The notes beneath the pieces were generated by a model. It had not been told where the DNA came from, searched no databases, and saw nothing but the letters and a program-made list of their open reading frames with translations. From Clostridiales bacterium (GTDB taxonomy: Bacteria > Bacillota > Clostridia > Saccharofermentanales > Saccharofermentanaceae): a DNA stretch of 64,000 bases. Positions 26,684 through 36,056 of the stretch are shown piece after piece. The position numbers and the translations under genes are program-made. Each line of letters opens with the position of its first letter. Within the stretch, counting starts at the first letter, position 1. Where the stretch lies: contig JAFXMZ010000039.1 in the NCBI GenBank assembly GCA_017529925.1, positions 1 to 64,000 on the forward strand, read 5' to 3'.

Positions 26684-27563
26684 CCGCTTTATACCTCGGA
26701 TCCCTGTCTATGTCCCTGTGATGAACGGTTACCCTGTAACCTTTATCGGACAGAACCTTTCCGAGCTGTTCGGCTATATATACGGATCTGTGTCTTCCGC
26801 CCGTACATCCGACGCAAATATCAAGACGGCTCTTTCCCTCACGGAGATAAAGAGGGAGCATAAATTCGTAAAGGCTCCCTGCCTTTTCCATGAACTCCTT
26901 TGTCTCTTCGAAGCCCGACAGATATTCCTCGATCTCCTTATCCTTTCCGCAGAGCATCTTCAGATCCTCTACCCAGAAAGGATTCGGAAGGAATCTGACA
27001 TCCATCGTGTTGTCGCTGTCGGAAGGGATCCCGTACATAAAACCGAATGACTGTATAAAGACCGACAGCCCCGTTGCACCCGTATCTTCAAGGATGCGTC
27101 TGAGTTCCTTCTTAAGGCCGGCCGCAGTCGTCATGGTCGTATCTATGATATATGTCGCCCTGCCCCTGAGCCTGTTGAGCATCCTTCTCTCTGTGGCGAT
27201 AGCTTCGGTAAGCGACATCTCATCCGTCAGAGGATGCTTTCTCCTCGTCTGTCTGTACCTGTTTACGAGAACATTGTCGCTGGCCTCAAGGAATACGATC
27301 CTGTACGGAACAGGTGTCTCCTCATCTATCCTCTTCATTGCCTGGCCGAAGCCCTTAATAAGCTCTCGGCTCCTTATATCTACTACGAAGGCAACCTTGT
27401 CGATCCCGGCCATATCACCTTCACCGCGGTTAAACAGAGCGATAAGGTCAGGAAGCACCTGAGGCGGTACATTATCGATGCAGAAATATCCCTGATCCTC
27501 CAGATAACCTGCTGCCTGGCTCTTGCCGGCGCCGCTCATTCCCGTAAGTATGATGACATCCAT
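26661..27563 (-). CDS. rapZ: RNase adapter / nucleotide-binding protein RapZ (YvcJ)
   Basis: P-loop ATP/GTPase of the RapZ family; the E. coli protein controls GlmS through small RNAs, while Firmicute YvcJ is linked to competence and, with WhiA, to envelope control. The Walker A motif G-M-S-G-A-G-K-S is at residues 8-15. The C-terminal domain has C-V-G-C-T-G-G-R-H-R-S-V, the ligand-binding signature. ATG 27563 is chosen because it lies one base after the murB stop and gives the typical M-D-V-I-I-L-T-G start. Confidence 0.95.
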   Translation of the reverse strand: MDVIILTGMSGAGKSQAAGYLEDQGYFCIDNVPPQVLPDLIALFNRGEGDMAGIDKVAFVVDIRSRELIKGFGQAMKRIDEETPVPYRIVFLEASDNVLVNRYRQTRRKHPLTDEMSLTEAIATERRMLNRLRGRATYIIDTTMTTAAGLKKELRRILEDTGATGLSVFIQSFGFMYGIPSDSDNTMDVRFLPNPFWVEDLKMLCGKDKEIEEYLSGFEETKEFMEKAGSLYEFMLPLYLREGKSRLDICVGCTGGRHRSVYIAEQLGKVLSDKGYRVTVHHRDIDRDPRYKADGKEPRQ

Positions 27564-27564
27564 A

Positions 27565-28473
27565 TCAGTCAAAATCCCCCACAAGCCTTACCTCGGTCTC
27601 GAGCCTTACGCCCGAATCCGCATAGACCTTATCCTGAATATGTCTTATAAGCCTCATGACGTCGGACCCGTTAGCCCTTCCGCCGTTATTGACTACAAAT
27701 CCCGCATGCTTGGGAGAAACCTGTGCGCCGGAATCATCGAGAGCAAATCCCTTGAGCCCGCTCTTTTCGATGAGAGCCCCGGCATAGTAACCCTCCGGTC
27801 TCTTGAATGTCGATCCTGCACTGGGAACATCAAGGGGCTGTGAAGCGGTCCTCTTTCCCCGAAGTTCCGCAACATAAGCATCTATCTGTTCCTTATCGCC
27901 CTTATGAAGTCTCGCCTTAAATGACGTGATAACTATATCCTTCTCTTTTGCCTTCTTCTCGAAAAGGCTCGTCCGGTAACCGAATCCGCACTCTGAGGCG
28001 TCTGCTGTCCTGACAGCCCCGTCCTCTATATAATCCACGCTGACGGCGATGTCCTTTATCTCACGGCCGTATGCGCCCGCATTCATGAATACGCCTCCGC
28101 CTACGTTTCCGGGGATCCCGCAGCAGAATTCGGCTCCCTCGAGACCCTTCCTTGCACACATATTACCGAACCACGCGAGCGAACATCCCGCTTTCGCCGT
28201 GACCGTAATATATCCGTCTTCATCCTCTTCGGAGAATTCAAGATCGCCGAACTTCTTTCCGATCCTTATGACCAGTCCGTCAAAACCCCTGTCCGAAACG
28301 AGCATATTCGATCCGGCACCGAGGATAAGCGTCTTCATGTTATTGGAGTCTGCGTAGGCTAGGAGCTCTATTATCTCCTCTTCGGATGAGGGCTCCGCAA
28401 ATCCCGCTGCCGGCCCTCCGCATCTCATCGTCGTATAGTTCTTAAGTATCTCTTCTGTCCTTATATCGGTCAT
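27565..28473 (-). CDS. murB: UDP-N-acetylenolpyruvoylglucosamine reductase
   Basis: FAD enzyme making UDP-N-acetylmuramate for peptidoglycan. FAD-binding motifs A-G-S-N-M-L-V-S-D (about 57-65) and G-I-P-G-N-V-G-G-G-V-F-M-N-A-G-A-Y-G, and the catalytic serine region P-S-A-G-S-T-F-K-R-P, are all present. Length 302. Its ATG overlaps the hprK stop (ATGA). The order hprK-murB-rapZ-whiA is conserved in Clostridia. Confidence 0.96.
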   Translation of the reverse strand: MTDIRTEEILKNYTTMRCGGPAAGFAEPSSEEEIIELLAYADSNNMKTLILGAGSNMLVSDRGFDGLVIRIGKKFGDLEFSEEDEDGYITVTAKAGCSLAWFGNMCARKGLEGAEFCCGIPGNVGGGVFMNAGAYGREIKDIAVSVDYIEDGAVRTADASECGFGYRTSLFEKKAKEKDIVITSFKARLHKGDKEQIDAYVAELRGKRTASQPLDVPSAGSTFKRPEGYYAGALIEKSGLKGFALDDSGAQVSPKHAGFVVNNGGRANGSDVMRLIRHIQDKVYADSGVRLETEVRLVGDFD

Positions 28474-29402
28474 GTGGCAGCTGCTCCTCTCGGGAATACT
28501 CTGGCCACAAGATCCGCGGCAGCATTATAACCCATCTTCTTGACCCTGTAATTGATGGCGGCAGCCTCAACGATGATCGCAAGGTTACGTCCGGGACCGA
28601 CGGGGATCGTGATGGAAGGCACCTTTACGCCAAGGATATCGGTCGTCTCTTCGGTAAGTCCCATCCTGTCATATGTCTTCTTCTCATCCCAAGGTTCGAG
28701 ATTGATTATGAAGTCGATATTCTCCTGGGGCTTGACCGACGAAACACCGTAAAGCTGCTTAACATCGATAATACCTATACCCCTGATCTCGATAAGGTGC
28801 CTTATTACTTCAGGCGCCTGACCGAGCAGCGTTGTCTCGGAAACTTTCCTTATCTCGACCTGGTCGTCGGCGATGAGCCTGTGACCTCTCTTTACGATCT
28901 CGAGCGCCGTCTCGGATTTACCTACACCGCTCTCACCGAGTATGAGGATACCTTCACCGTTTACCTCGACCAAAACTCCGTGCATCGACACCCTCGGTGC
29001 GAGCTTGAGCTTCAGATATTTGATCAGTTCGCTCGAAAAATCCGAAGTCGGCTCCTCAGTCCTCAATATAGGCGTATTCTTCTCTTTCGCCGCTTCGAGC
29101 ATCTCCGGGAGCGCCTCATGATTACGCGTAAGAATAAGGCACGGGATATCCTTATCGAAAAGCCCGAGCAAGGACATCCTTCTCTCGACTGATGTCAGAT
29201 GCTCAAGAAAAGCATGCTCCATGTTTCCTACGATCTGGATCCTGTCCGGACCGAAATGGTCATAATATCCCGCCAGCTGAAGACCTGGTCTCGTGGCATC
29301 GGCTATGCAGATCCTTCTCTGCTCAATGTCGCCGGAATCGTAGACCGTCTCCAGGTTGAAGTCCTTGACGATCTCTGACAGAAAGACACTAGAATAAGGC
29401 AT
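28470..29402 (-). CDS. hprK: HPr kinase/phosphorylase
   Basis: Bifunctional sensor that phosphorylates or dephosphorylates HPr at its regulatory serine and thereby feeds CcpA-type carbon catabolite control. Walker A G-E-S-G-V-G-K-S is at 156-163, followed by I-A-D-D-Q-V-E and the HprK signature near I-R-G-I-G-I-I-D-V. Length 310. It is the first gene of the long 29.4-14.3 kb run and has its own promoter with a palindromic element. Confidence 0.96.
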   Translation of the reverse strand: MPYSSVFLSEIVKDFNLETVYDSGDIEQRRICIADATRPGLQLAGYYDHFGPDRIQIVGNMEHAFLEHLTSVERRMSLLGLFDKDIPCLILTRNHEALPEMLEAAKEKNTPILRTEEPTSDFSSELIKYLKLKLAPRVSMHGVLVEVNGEGILILGESGVGKSETALEIVKRGHRLIADDQVEIRKVSETTLLGQAPEVIRHLIEIRGIGIIDVKQLYGVSSVKPQENIDFIINLEPWDEKKTYDRMGLTEETTDILGVKVPSITIPVGPGRNLAIIVEAAAINYRVKKMGYNAAADLVARVFPRGAAAT

Positions 29403-29461
29403 CGATCGATCCTCCCGCTTTCATCTGCACTGATGTTCTCATCACATCAAAGCGCAATTAG

Positions 29462-29490
29462 ATTATCTTATATTAAGATAAATCGTGCAA
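29462..29490 (-). promoter_or_regulatory. hprK operon promoter with palindrome in the spacer
   Basis: On the minus strand TTGCAC (29485-29490) and GATAAT (29462-29467) are 17 bases apart, about 60 bases before the hprK ATG. Between and overlapping them lies a 17-base palindrome (29464-29480, two 7-bp arms around TAT), which is placed like an operator. No regulator is identified. Confidence 0.65.
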
Positions 29491-29505
29491 GGCGGAAGGG
29501 TGTAG

Positions 29506-29713
29506 TCATCGCTGTTTGCACCTCTTTTTATAATCACGCTTATTTATATACATCCTCTCGTCGGCTATCTGCATGACCATATATATCGTTGATGAGCTTC
29601 AGGTTATCCATATCGATACTCGCTATGCTGATCTTCTGATACTCCGTCCCCGCTGAGAGGATATTTCCCAATGCTTTCTCGAATCCTCTCCTGAAACGTG
29701 CCCGATAGCTTGA
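29506..29713 (-). pseudogene. Remnant of a diguanylate cyclase (GGDEF) gene
   Basis: Read on the minus strand from 29713, one frame gives the start of a GGDEF domain: F-R-R-G-F-E-K-A-L, then S-I-D-M-D-N-L-K-L-I-N-D-I-Y-G-H-A. It then shifts frame at about 29575-29585 into I-A-D-E-R-M-Y-I-N-K-R-D-Y, the normal end of such a domain, stopping at 29506. The central ~90-100 residues, with the catalytic GGDEF loop, and everything before the domain are missing. The joined ends and the frame change indicate an internal deletion in a dead gene. Confidence 0.8.
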
Positions 29714-29730
29714 TTACTATCTATATGTAT

Positions 29731-29769
29731 AAAGAGACTGTTCCGCCGCAACAGCGGAACAGTCTCTTT
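29731..29769 (-). terminator. Terminator of the cellobiose phosphorylase gene
   Basis: A 16-bp perfect stem (29754-29769 and 29731-29746) with a 7-base loop, 20 bases after the cbp stop. The stem ends in a CTTT/AAAG pair on both sides, so it can act in both directions. The U-tract on the minus side is short. Confidence 0.8.
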
Positions 29770-29788
29770 TAATACTGATACAGATCTA

Positions 29789-32275
29789 TCAGCCGAGTGT
29801 TACTTCGACCTTATGTGTCTTTCCGTCGCCGGCAACAGGAATGATGTTGCCTTCTACAGGAGCACCGTCAACAGTCATGGAAACAACGCCCTTGTTGACA
29901 TGAGCGGGGTTCTTGACCTCTATCTCATATACATCGCCTCTGAACTGACGTGTAGCCTTGAGTCCGTCCCACTTGGAAGGGATCGAAGGATCGATCTTCA
30001 GTCCGTCAAAGTCAGGCATGATACCGAGGATATACTGGGAGATAGCAACCATATTCCAGGCAGCCGTACCGGTGAGCCATGAGTTCTTGCCCTGACCGAA
30101 CTGGTTCTTACCCTTGTGGTCGATATCGGAACCTGCATCCTTACCGCCGATCATCTGGCCGTAAACGTAAGGCTCTGTCTTATGGATATCGGATGTTTCC
30201 TCAGTGAATGCGGGAGCGATCTTGGAATAGTACTCGAAAGCCTTCTCTCCTCTTCCTGCATATGCCTCTGCACAGATGATCCATGCATTGTTATGAGTGA
30301 AGATACCTGCGTTCTCCTTATATCCGCCCGGATATGTGGAGATCTCACCATACTCGATATAGTACTTGGAGAATGCGGGATTGTTGAGAACGAGACCGAA
30401 GTCTGTATTGAGATACTTGTCGATGGACTCGAGAGTCTTGATATCAGCGCCCTCGTCCTTACCGATCTCAGACATGACAGCAAAGCCCTGGGGCTCGATA
30501 AAGATCTTGCCCTCCTCGCACTCCTTGGATCCGACCTTCTTTCCGTTAGCATCATATGCTCTGAGGAACCAGTCACCGTCAAATGCGGAAGCCATAACAT
30601 TCTTCTTCATCTTGTCGATCTCTGCTTGAGCAGCTGCAGCCTCGTCATCCTTGCCGAGATGCTTGAGGATAGCTACATAATTAGGACCTGTGTATGTGAA
30701 GAGAGTTGCAACCATTACGGACTCTGCAACCTTGGAATAACCGCCCTCTGCCTTGAACTTCGGGTTCGTGTATGTCTGGAAGGACTCACCGGGTGTATCC
30801 GAATAGCATGAGAGGTTCAAGCAGTCGTTCCAGTCAGCTCTCATCGCAAGAGGCAGTCCGTGAGGACCGAGGTTCTCAACGATGTGATAGAAGGATACCT
30901 TGAGGTGGTCGAGCATCGGCTTTGCAAGAGACTCGTTGTTGTCATAAGGAACCATCTCATCGAGGATGGACCAGTCGCCTGTCTCCTTGATATAAGCAGA
31001 TACTGAAAGGATCATCCACAGAGGATCATCGGAGAAGTCACCGCCGATATCGGAATTACCCTTCTTCGTAAGAGGCTGATACTGGTGATAGCATCCGCCG
31101 TCAGGCATCTGTGTGGATGCGATATCGATGATCCTCTCTCTTGCACGATCGGGGATCTGATGAACGAATCCGAGAACATCCTGGTTGGAATCTCTGAATC
31201 CCATACCTCTTCCGATACCGGACTCGAAGTAGGAAGCAGAACGTGAGAGGTTGAACGTAACCATGCACTGATACTGGTTCCAGATATTGACCATGCGGTT
31301 GACCTTGTCATCAGGTGTATCAACATTGAGGATGCTGAGGAGTCTGTCCCAGGAAGCCTTGAGCTCTGCAAGACCTGCAGCAACCTTCTCGGGAGTATCG
31401 TACATACCGATCATCTCAAGAGCCTTCGTCTTGTTGATCGTCTTACCGTCAGCCTCGAACTTCTCGGCAACAGGCATCTCGACATATCCGAGGATAAATA
31501 CGAGTGTCTTCGTCTCACCGGGAGCAAGAGTTATCTTCTTGTAGTGTGAAGCGATGGGAGACCATCCGTCAGCAAATGAATTGTTAGCTGCATCAGCTTC
31601 AACTGCCTGGGGATTATTGAATCCGTTATAAAGACCGATAAAGGAATCTCTGTCCGTATCATAACCGTCGATCGTGTCATTTACGGAATAGAATGCAAAG
31701 TGATCGCGGCGGTCTCTGTACTCTGTCTTGTGATAGATCGTAGAACCGGAGATCTCGACACGGCCCGTGGAGAAGTTCCTCTGGAAGTTAGTGCAGTCGT
31801 CCTGAGCATCCCAGAGACACCATTCTGCAAATGAGAAGAGAGAGAATGACTTGGAGGAATCGCTCTCGTTCGTCAATACGACCTGCTGAACCTCACCATT
31901 GTAGTTCTGGGGAACGAAGAATGTAACTTCAGCCTTAAGGCCGTTCTTCTTACCTGTGATGATAGTATATCCCATACCGTGACGGCACTCATATTCATCA
32001 AGTTCCGTCTTAACAGGAGACCATCCGGGATTCCAGATAGTACCGTTATCATTTATGTAGAAATAACGTCCGCCCATGTCGATCGGGACATTGTTATAAC
32101 GATAACGTGTGATCCTGCGGAGCCTTGCATCCTTATAGAAGCTGTAGCCTCCTGCCGTGTTTGATATTAAGGAAAAGAATCCCTGATTTCCGAGGTAGTT
32201 GATCCACGGATATGGAGTTCTTGGAGTTGAAATGACGTATTCCTTATTCACGTCATCAAAATGTCCGAATTTCAT
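29789..32275 (-). CDS. cbp: Cellobiose phosphorylase (GH94)
   Basis: Cytoplasmic enzyme splitting cellobiose with phosphate into glucose and glucose 1-phosphate. The 828-residue sequence closely follows the clostridial cellobiose phosphorylases I remember (M-K-F-G-x-F-D-D start, [26 protein letters not shown]). The catalytic acid region is A-D-W-N-D-C-L-N. Good ribosome binding site (GGAGG). It has its own promoter but lies just downstream of the sugar ABC genes, so transport plus phosphorolysis of cellobiose is the likely pathway. Specificity for cellobiose over cellodextrins is inferred. Confidence 0.93.
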   Translation of the reverse strand: MKFGHFDDVNKEYVISTPRTPYPWINYLGNQGFFSLISNTAGGYSFYKDARLRRITRYRYNNVPIDMGGRYFYINDNGTIWNPGWSPVKTELDEYECRHGMGYTIITGKKNGLKAEVTFFVPQNYNGEVQQVVLTNESDSSKSFSLFSFAEWCLWDAQDDCTNFQRNFSTGRVEISGSTIYHKTEYRDRRDHFAFYSVNDTIDGYDTDRDSFIGLYNGFNNPQAVEADAANNSFADGWSPIASHYKKITLAPGETKTLVFILGYVEMPVAEKFEADGKTINKTKALEMIGMYDTPEKVAAGLAELKASWDRLLSILNVDTPDDKVNRMVNIWNQYQCMVTFNLSRSASYFESGIGRGMGFRDSNQDVLGFVHQIPDRARERIIDIASTQMPDGGCYHQYQPLTKKGNSDIGGDFSDDPLWMILSVSAYIKETGDWSILDEMVPYDNNESLAKPMLDHLKVSFYHIVENLGPHGLPLAMRADWNDCLNLSCYSDTPGESFQTYTNPKFKAEGGYSKVAESVMVATLFTYTGPNYVAILKHLGKDDEAAAAQAEIDKMKKNVMASAFDGDWFLRAYDANGKKVGSKECEEGKIFIEPQGFAVMSEIGKDEGADIKTLESIDKYLNTDFGLVLNNPAFSKYYIEYGEISTYPGGYKENAGIFTHNNAWIICAEAYAGRGEKAFEYYSKIAPAFTEETSDIHKTEPYVYGQMIGGKDAGSDIDHKGKNQFGQGKNSWLTGTAAWNMVAISQYILGIMPDFDGLKIDPSIPSKWDGLKATRQFRGDVYEIEVKNPAHVNKGVVSMTVDGAPVEGNIIPVAGDGKTHKVEVTLG

Positions 32276-32322
32276 AAGCGAATTCCTCCATCATTAATAT
32301 TTAAAAACTTCTTATATTCTAC

Positions 32323-32351
32323 ACTATAGGAGGGTATTTGTTCATTAACAA
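32323..32351 (-). promoter_or_regulatory. Promoter of cbp with an inverted repeat over the -35
   Basis: On the minus strand TTGTTA (32346-32351) and TATAGT (32323-32328) are 17 bases apart, about 48 bases before the cbp ATG. The -35 is one arm of an inverted repeat, TTGTT-AATG-AACAA (32338-32351), placed like a repressor site. Confidence 0.6.
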
Positions 32352-32383
32352 AATATAAATTAATGAGATTTTATCGGGCATAG

Positions 32384-32412
32384 AAAAAGCGCCTTCCGGA
32401 GAAGGCGCTTTT
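32384..32412 (-). terminator. Terminator of the sugar ABC operon
   Basis: A 12-bp perfect stem (32401-32412 and 32385-32396) with a 4-base loop and a run of five T residues on the minus strand, about 31 bases after the last permease stop. It separates the transporter operon from cbp. Confidence 0.9.
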
Positions 32413-32443
32413 AAGTTCGTTTATGTAACGACCTGTGTAAGGA

Positions 32444-33325
32444 TTACTCCTTAACACCACCGGCAGCAACACCCTGGATGATGTACTTCTGCAGGAATGC
32501 GTATACGATAACGATAGGGAGAACCGAAGCAGAAAGTCCGATGTTGATAGCACCGTAATCCTGATAACGGTCACCGTAGAGCTGTGCAACCATCAGAGGG
32601 AGTGTCTTGTTAGCATCATTCAACAGGATGGAAGGAGCGAAGAAGTTGTTCCAAGATCCGAGGAATGAGAAGATTCCCTGAGTAGCGAGAGCCGGGAGCA
32701 TGATGGGGAGACAGATCCTGTTAAAGGTAAAGAACTCTCCTGCTCCGTCGATTCTGGAAGCCTCGATGATTTCCTTCGAAAGCGAAGTCTCAAGAGACTG
32801 CTTGATGAAGAATACCGTCGAAGGTGCTGCGATTGCGGGGAGAATGAGCGGCCACTTTGTTCCGAGGAGGCCCATTCCGTGCATCAATCTGTAGAAACCT
32901 GTGATGTTAACAGCTGTAGGAACCATCATGACACCGACGATGATCGTGAAGATCAGCTTTCTGCCCTTGAAGTCATAGACTGTGAGGCCGTAAGCCGTAA
33001 GTGCCGAGAAGTAAACCGTAAGCGCCGTTGAAGAAACGGAGATCACAAGTGAATTCCAGAAACCTCTCGCGAAGCTGAAGGAAGCACGCGATGTGAGGTT
33101 TTTCCAGTTGTCCGTAAGCTGTCCGAGGAATCTTCCGTCCTTGAAGAGCTTAGGCCAGAGCTTGATGCCCTTCTGGATATTGTATGAATCCCATGTAGCA
33201 TTCATGAACATGTACCAGAAAGGGATTATAGCGAGGATCGCGAAGAAAATAACAACGACGTAAACAAGTGCGCTGTATGCTGCAATCGATCCCGACTTAC
33301 TGCGTAATTTGGGCTCTTTACTCAT
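32444..33325 (-). CDS. Sugar ABC transporter permease (CUT1, MalG type)
   Basis: Inner permease of a carbohydrate importer, with six helices. The cytoplasmic EAA loop that docks the ATPase is E-A-S-R-I-D-G-A-G-E-F-F-T-F near residue 190. ATG 33325 (293 residues) is one base after the stop of the partner permease and has AGGTG upstream; the frame extends to 33334 but that start lacks a site. No ATPase is encoded nearby, as in Firmicutes that use a shared MsmX-type ATPase. Confidence 0.92.
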   Translation of the reverse strand: MSKEPKLRSKSGSIAAYSALVYVVVIFFAILAIIPFWYMFMNATWDSYNIQKGIKLWPKLFKDGRFLGQLTDNWKNLTSRASFSFARGFWNSLVISVSSTALTVYFSALTAYGLTVYDFKGRKLIFTIIVGVMMVPTAVNITGFYRLMHGMGLLGTKWPLILPAIAAPSTVFFIKQSLETSLSKEIIEASRIDGAGEFFTFNRICLPIMLPALATQGIFSFLGSWNNFFAPSILLNDANKTLPLMVAQLYGDRYQDYGAINIGLSASVLPIVIVYAFLQKYIIQGVAAGGVKE

Positions 33326-33326
33326 A

Positions 33327-35939
33327 TTAAGCACCTGCCTTTCTTGCTAATTTCTTGGCCTTTGCAGCCTTTGCAGCATCCTTGTCCCTCATGAGATAGA
33401 AGATAAGTACCGAGAGGATAGTTGTTACGATGAACAACAGGATGGATGTAGCGGAAGCAACACCGACCTGCTTGAGATCCTGCTTACCGAATGCCTGCTT
33501 GTTGATAAACATAAGAACTGTCGTGATGGATCCGATCTTGGAACCGTTGAAGGTAATAAGAGCCGGGTTCATGTTGAGGTTCTGAGGAATATCGAACATC
33601 TGGAGACCACCGATCATAGATGTAACCATTGTATAGAGGAGGATAGGTCTCAAGAGAGGCATCGTGATCTTTGTGTATGTCTGGAAGGAGTTAGCACCGT
33701 CGATCTGAGCGGACTCATAGAGAGACTCGTTGATCGATGTGATACCTGCGATCAAGACGATCATTGTATTACCATACCACATCCAGAAGTTGATGAAGCA
33801 GACGATAAGTCTTGTTGCCCATGCGCTCTGGAAGAAGTTGTATCTCTCACCGCCGAACATCTCGATTACGAGCTGTGCAGCCGATGTAGCTTCACCGGTC
33901 GAATATGAGAATATCCTTCGGAAGAAGATAGCAACGGTAACAGCCGTGATAACGTTAGGCAGGTACATGAGAGCCTTCATGAGGTTCAAGCCCTTAAGGT
34001 GGAGCTTGGTATCGGTGAACCATGCAGACAACAGGAGAGCAAGGAGGATCTGAGGGATGAATCCGATGATCCACATTACAGCTGTCGTTACAAATGCACC
34101 GGCGATATCATTAAAGGTCTTTGTACGGTTGAAGATCGTATTGAAGTTCTCGAATCCGACCATTACATACTGATCTTTAGCGTTAACGCTCTTGAAGATA
34201 CCTGCAGGGAGCTTGATCGTCTGATGAGCTACCGTAACGGCATCCTCTGCCTTGAAGTATGCGGCATAACCATACTTATCGTCAGGTGTGTCCGCATATC
34301 TGAGAACGTACTTCTCCTTAGTGAACTGCTTGAGGAGCTTAGCATCGTTCGGGTTGTTGGGATCGAGCTTATCGTACTGAGCCTCGAGTTCAGGCTTGTT
34401 AGCCTCCCACTTCTTCTGGAGCTCAGGGATCTGCGGCTCGATCTCCTTGATGGTAGCATTAGCCTTCTCGATCTCTCTGTCTTTTGTCTTCTGATCTGCT
34501 TCCTTATACTTATCGTATGTGAAAGCCTGATCGAGCTTGATGAGCTTCTTATATTCACGATACTTGTCAATATTAAGATTCTTCTCACCAAATGTCAGAT
34601 ACTTGTCGACCTTGATGCCATCAGCGATGAGGGCAGCACCGACTTCTGTATCTCTGACTCTTGTATAATCCTGCATAGCAGCGATCTGATTGTGTGAATC
34701 GATCTCTGTCTGGTCAGGATAGAAATTCTTGTCCTTGTACTCCTGGAGCAGAACAACAAGGTTCTCCTTGGAATTCTCGGAAGGAGCAAAGTTGCCTTCC
34801 TCGTCCATAACGAGCTTGATGTTGTTGATGATACCGTAGTCGTTCAGTTTCTGAACGTCTTCCATCAGCTGATCCTGGATGTCATGAAGATCTCCGTCAC
34901 CTTCACCGATATACTTGTCGATCTCAGCATAAGTGGGGATCTCGGAATTAACGATGTCGACCCATGAATTCTCAATGAGATAATTCTGAAGGTCCTTATC
35001 GAATGAGATCGTGATCTTATCGATATCCTTCATCATATCGTTCTCTGCATCATAGTAGCATGCATTAGGATTCTTGAGTCTTGCGATGATGTAATAGAAT
35101 GTAGGATCACTGAGCATCGCGGAATCTTCCTGTGCTGCAGTGAAATACTCTTCAAGTGTCTCGTAATCAGTCTTGCTTGCGAGATACTTATAGAAAGCTC
35201 TCTGAGCTTCATTTGTAACCTTCTCGTCCGAAACGTTCTCGGGGAGATTAATGAAACCGGCATTAGAAAGAATGTCTTCTGCCGTGATGGAAACGGGCTC
35301 TGCCGCCTCTTCTCCATCCTCACCCTCAGAATCGGAAGACTTCTCAACGATCTGATCCTTCAGTACGGAATTGTAGAAGCCGAGAGCTCCCTGAATATCC
35401 GTAAGGAGGTTGGAATACTGATCGTCCCAGGCTGTGAGCTCTGCCATAGCAGCTACATCGATATAGGAAAGATCCTTCTCGTCTACAGCCTTCTGAACCT
35501 TGTCGATGGTAGCCTTAGTGATAAGTCCGTCTTTAGGTCCGAGCTTGACGATAGACTTGAGCCTCTCGGCATCGAAGGGGTCATTTATATCAACCTGATC
35601 CTGGATAGAGAAGAAATATCTGATCTTGGCGTAATCTTCCTGAGAAACACCAAAATACTCTTTGATTCCGTCAAATACCACTTCGCCGGTCTCGTCATCC
35701 GTCTCAATGAGGATGGGAGTTACGTCGAGGTATCTGTCGTAATAAACATCCTTATCGGAGAATCCCCAGAATGCTGCTGTTGTCTTCTGCATATTAGCCG
35801 CAGAATACCAGAATGTGGTAAGGAGCGGATATAAACTGAAAATGCAGTAAACAATAACAAAGGGGGCAATAAAGATGTAACCAAACTTGGTATAGCTCAT
35901 ACCTTTGCGCTTGGTATTCTGATTAGTTGGTCTTGCCAT
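33327..35939 (-). CDS. Sugar ABC transporter permease (CUT1, MalF type) with a giant external loop
   Basis: Partner permease of 870 residues, against ~300 normally. The first membrane helix is at about 18-45. A hydrophilic, helix-rich region of ~560 residues then follows before the remaining five helices (from about 612) and the EAA loop E-S-A-Q-I-D-G-A-N-S-F. MalF of E. coli has a ~180-residue loop at this place that touches the binding protein; this one is about three times as long. The start is ATG 35939 with GGAGAG; GTG 35948 has none. Confidence 0.9.
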   Translation of the reverse strand: MARPTNQNTKRKGMSYTKFGYIFIAPFVIVYCIFSLYPLLTTFWYSAANMQKTTAAFWGFSDKDVYYDRYLDVTPILIETDDETGEVVFDGIKEYFGVSQEDYAKIRYFFSIQDQVDINDPFDAERLKSIVKLGPKDGLITKATIDKVQKAVDEKDLSYIDVAAMAELTAWDDQYSNLLTDIQGALGFYNSVLKDQIVEKSSDSEGEDGEEAAEPVSITAEDILSNAGFINLPENVSDEKVTNEAQRAFYKYLASKTDYETLEEYFTAAQEDSAMLSDPTFYYIIARLKNPNACYYDAENDMMKDIDKITISFDKDLQNYLIENSWVDIVNSEIPTYAEIDKYIGEGDGDLHDIQDQLMEDVQKLNDYGIINNIKLVMDEEGNFAPSENSKENLVVLLQEYKDKNFYPDQTEIDSHNQIAAMQDYTRVRDTEVGAALIADGIKVDKYLTFGEKNLNIDKYREYKKLIKLDQAFTYDKYKEADQKTKDREIEKANATIKEIEPQIPELQKKWEANKPELEAQYDKLDPNNPNDAKLLKQFTKEKYVLRYADTPDDKYGYAAYFKAEDAVTVAHQTIKLPAGIFKSVNAKDQYVMVGFENFNTIFNRTKTFNDIAGAFVTTAVMWIIGFIPQILLALLLSAWFTDTKLHLKGLNLMKALMYLPNVITAVTVAIFFRRIFSYSTGEATSAAQLVIEMFGGERYNFFQSAWATRLIVCFINFWMWYGNTMIVLIAGITSINESLYESAQIDGANSFQTYTKITMPLLRPILLYTMVTSMIGGLQMFDIPQNLNMNPALITFNGSKIGSITTVLMFINKQAFGKQDLKQVGVASATSILLFIVTTILSVLIFYLMRDKDAAKAAKAKKLARKAGA

Positions 35940-35994
35940 CTTCGTCACTCTCCAAAATTTAATTGCCCAAATATTGTTCTTAAAATAAGGAAAT

Positions 35995-36020
35995 GCGGGG
36001 CGGGTTTTGGCCCGCCCCGC
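35995..36020 (-). promoter_or_regulatory. G+C-rich hairpin between binding-protein and permease genes
   Basis: A perfect 10-bp stem of only G and C (35995-36004 and 36011-36020) with a 6-base loop, 36 bases after the binding-protein stop. No clear U-tract follows on the minus strand. Such hairpins stabilise the upstream mRNA or partly stop transcription, so that binding protein exceeds permease. Confidence 0.75.
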
Positions 36021-36056
36021 ACAATTACCTTAGATTGATGTGTCTAATTCTATGAA

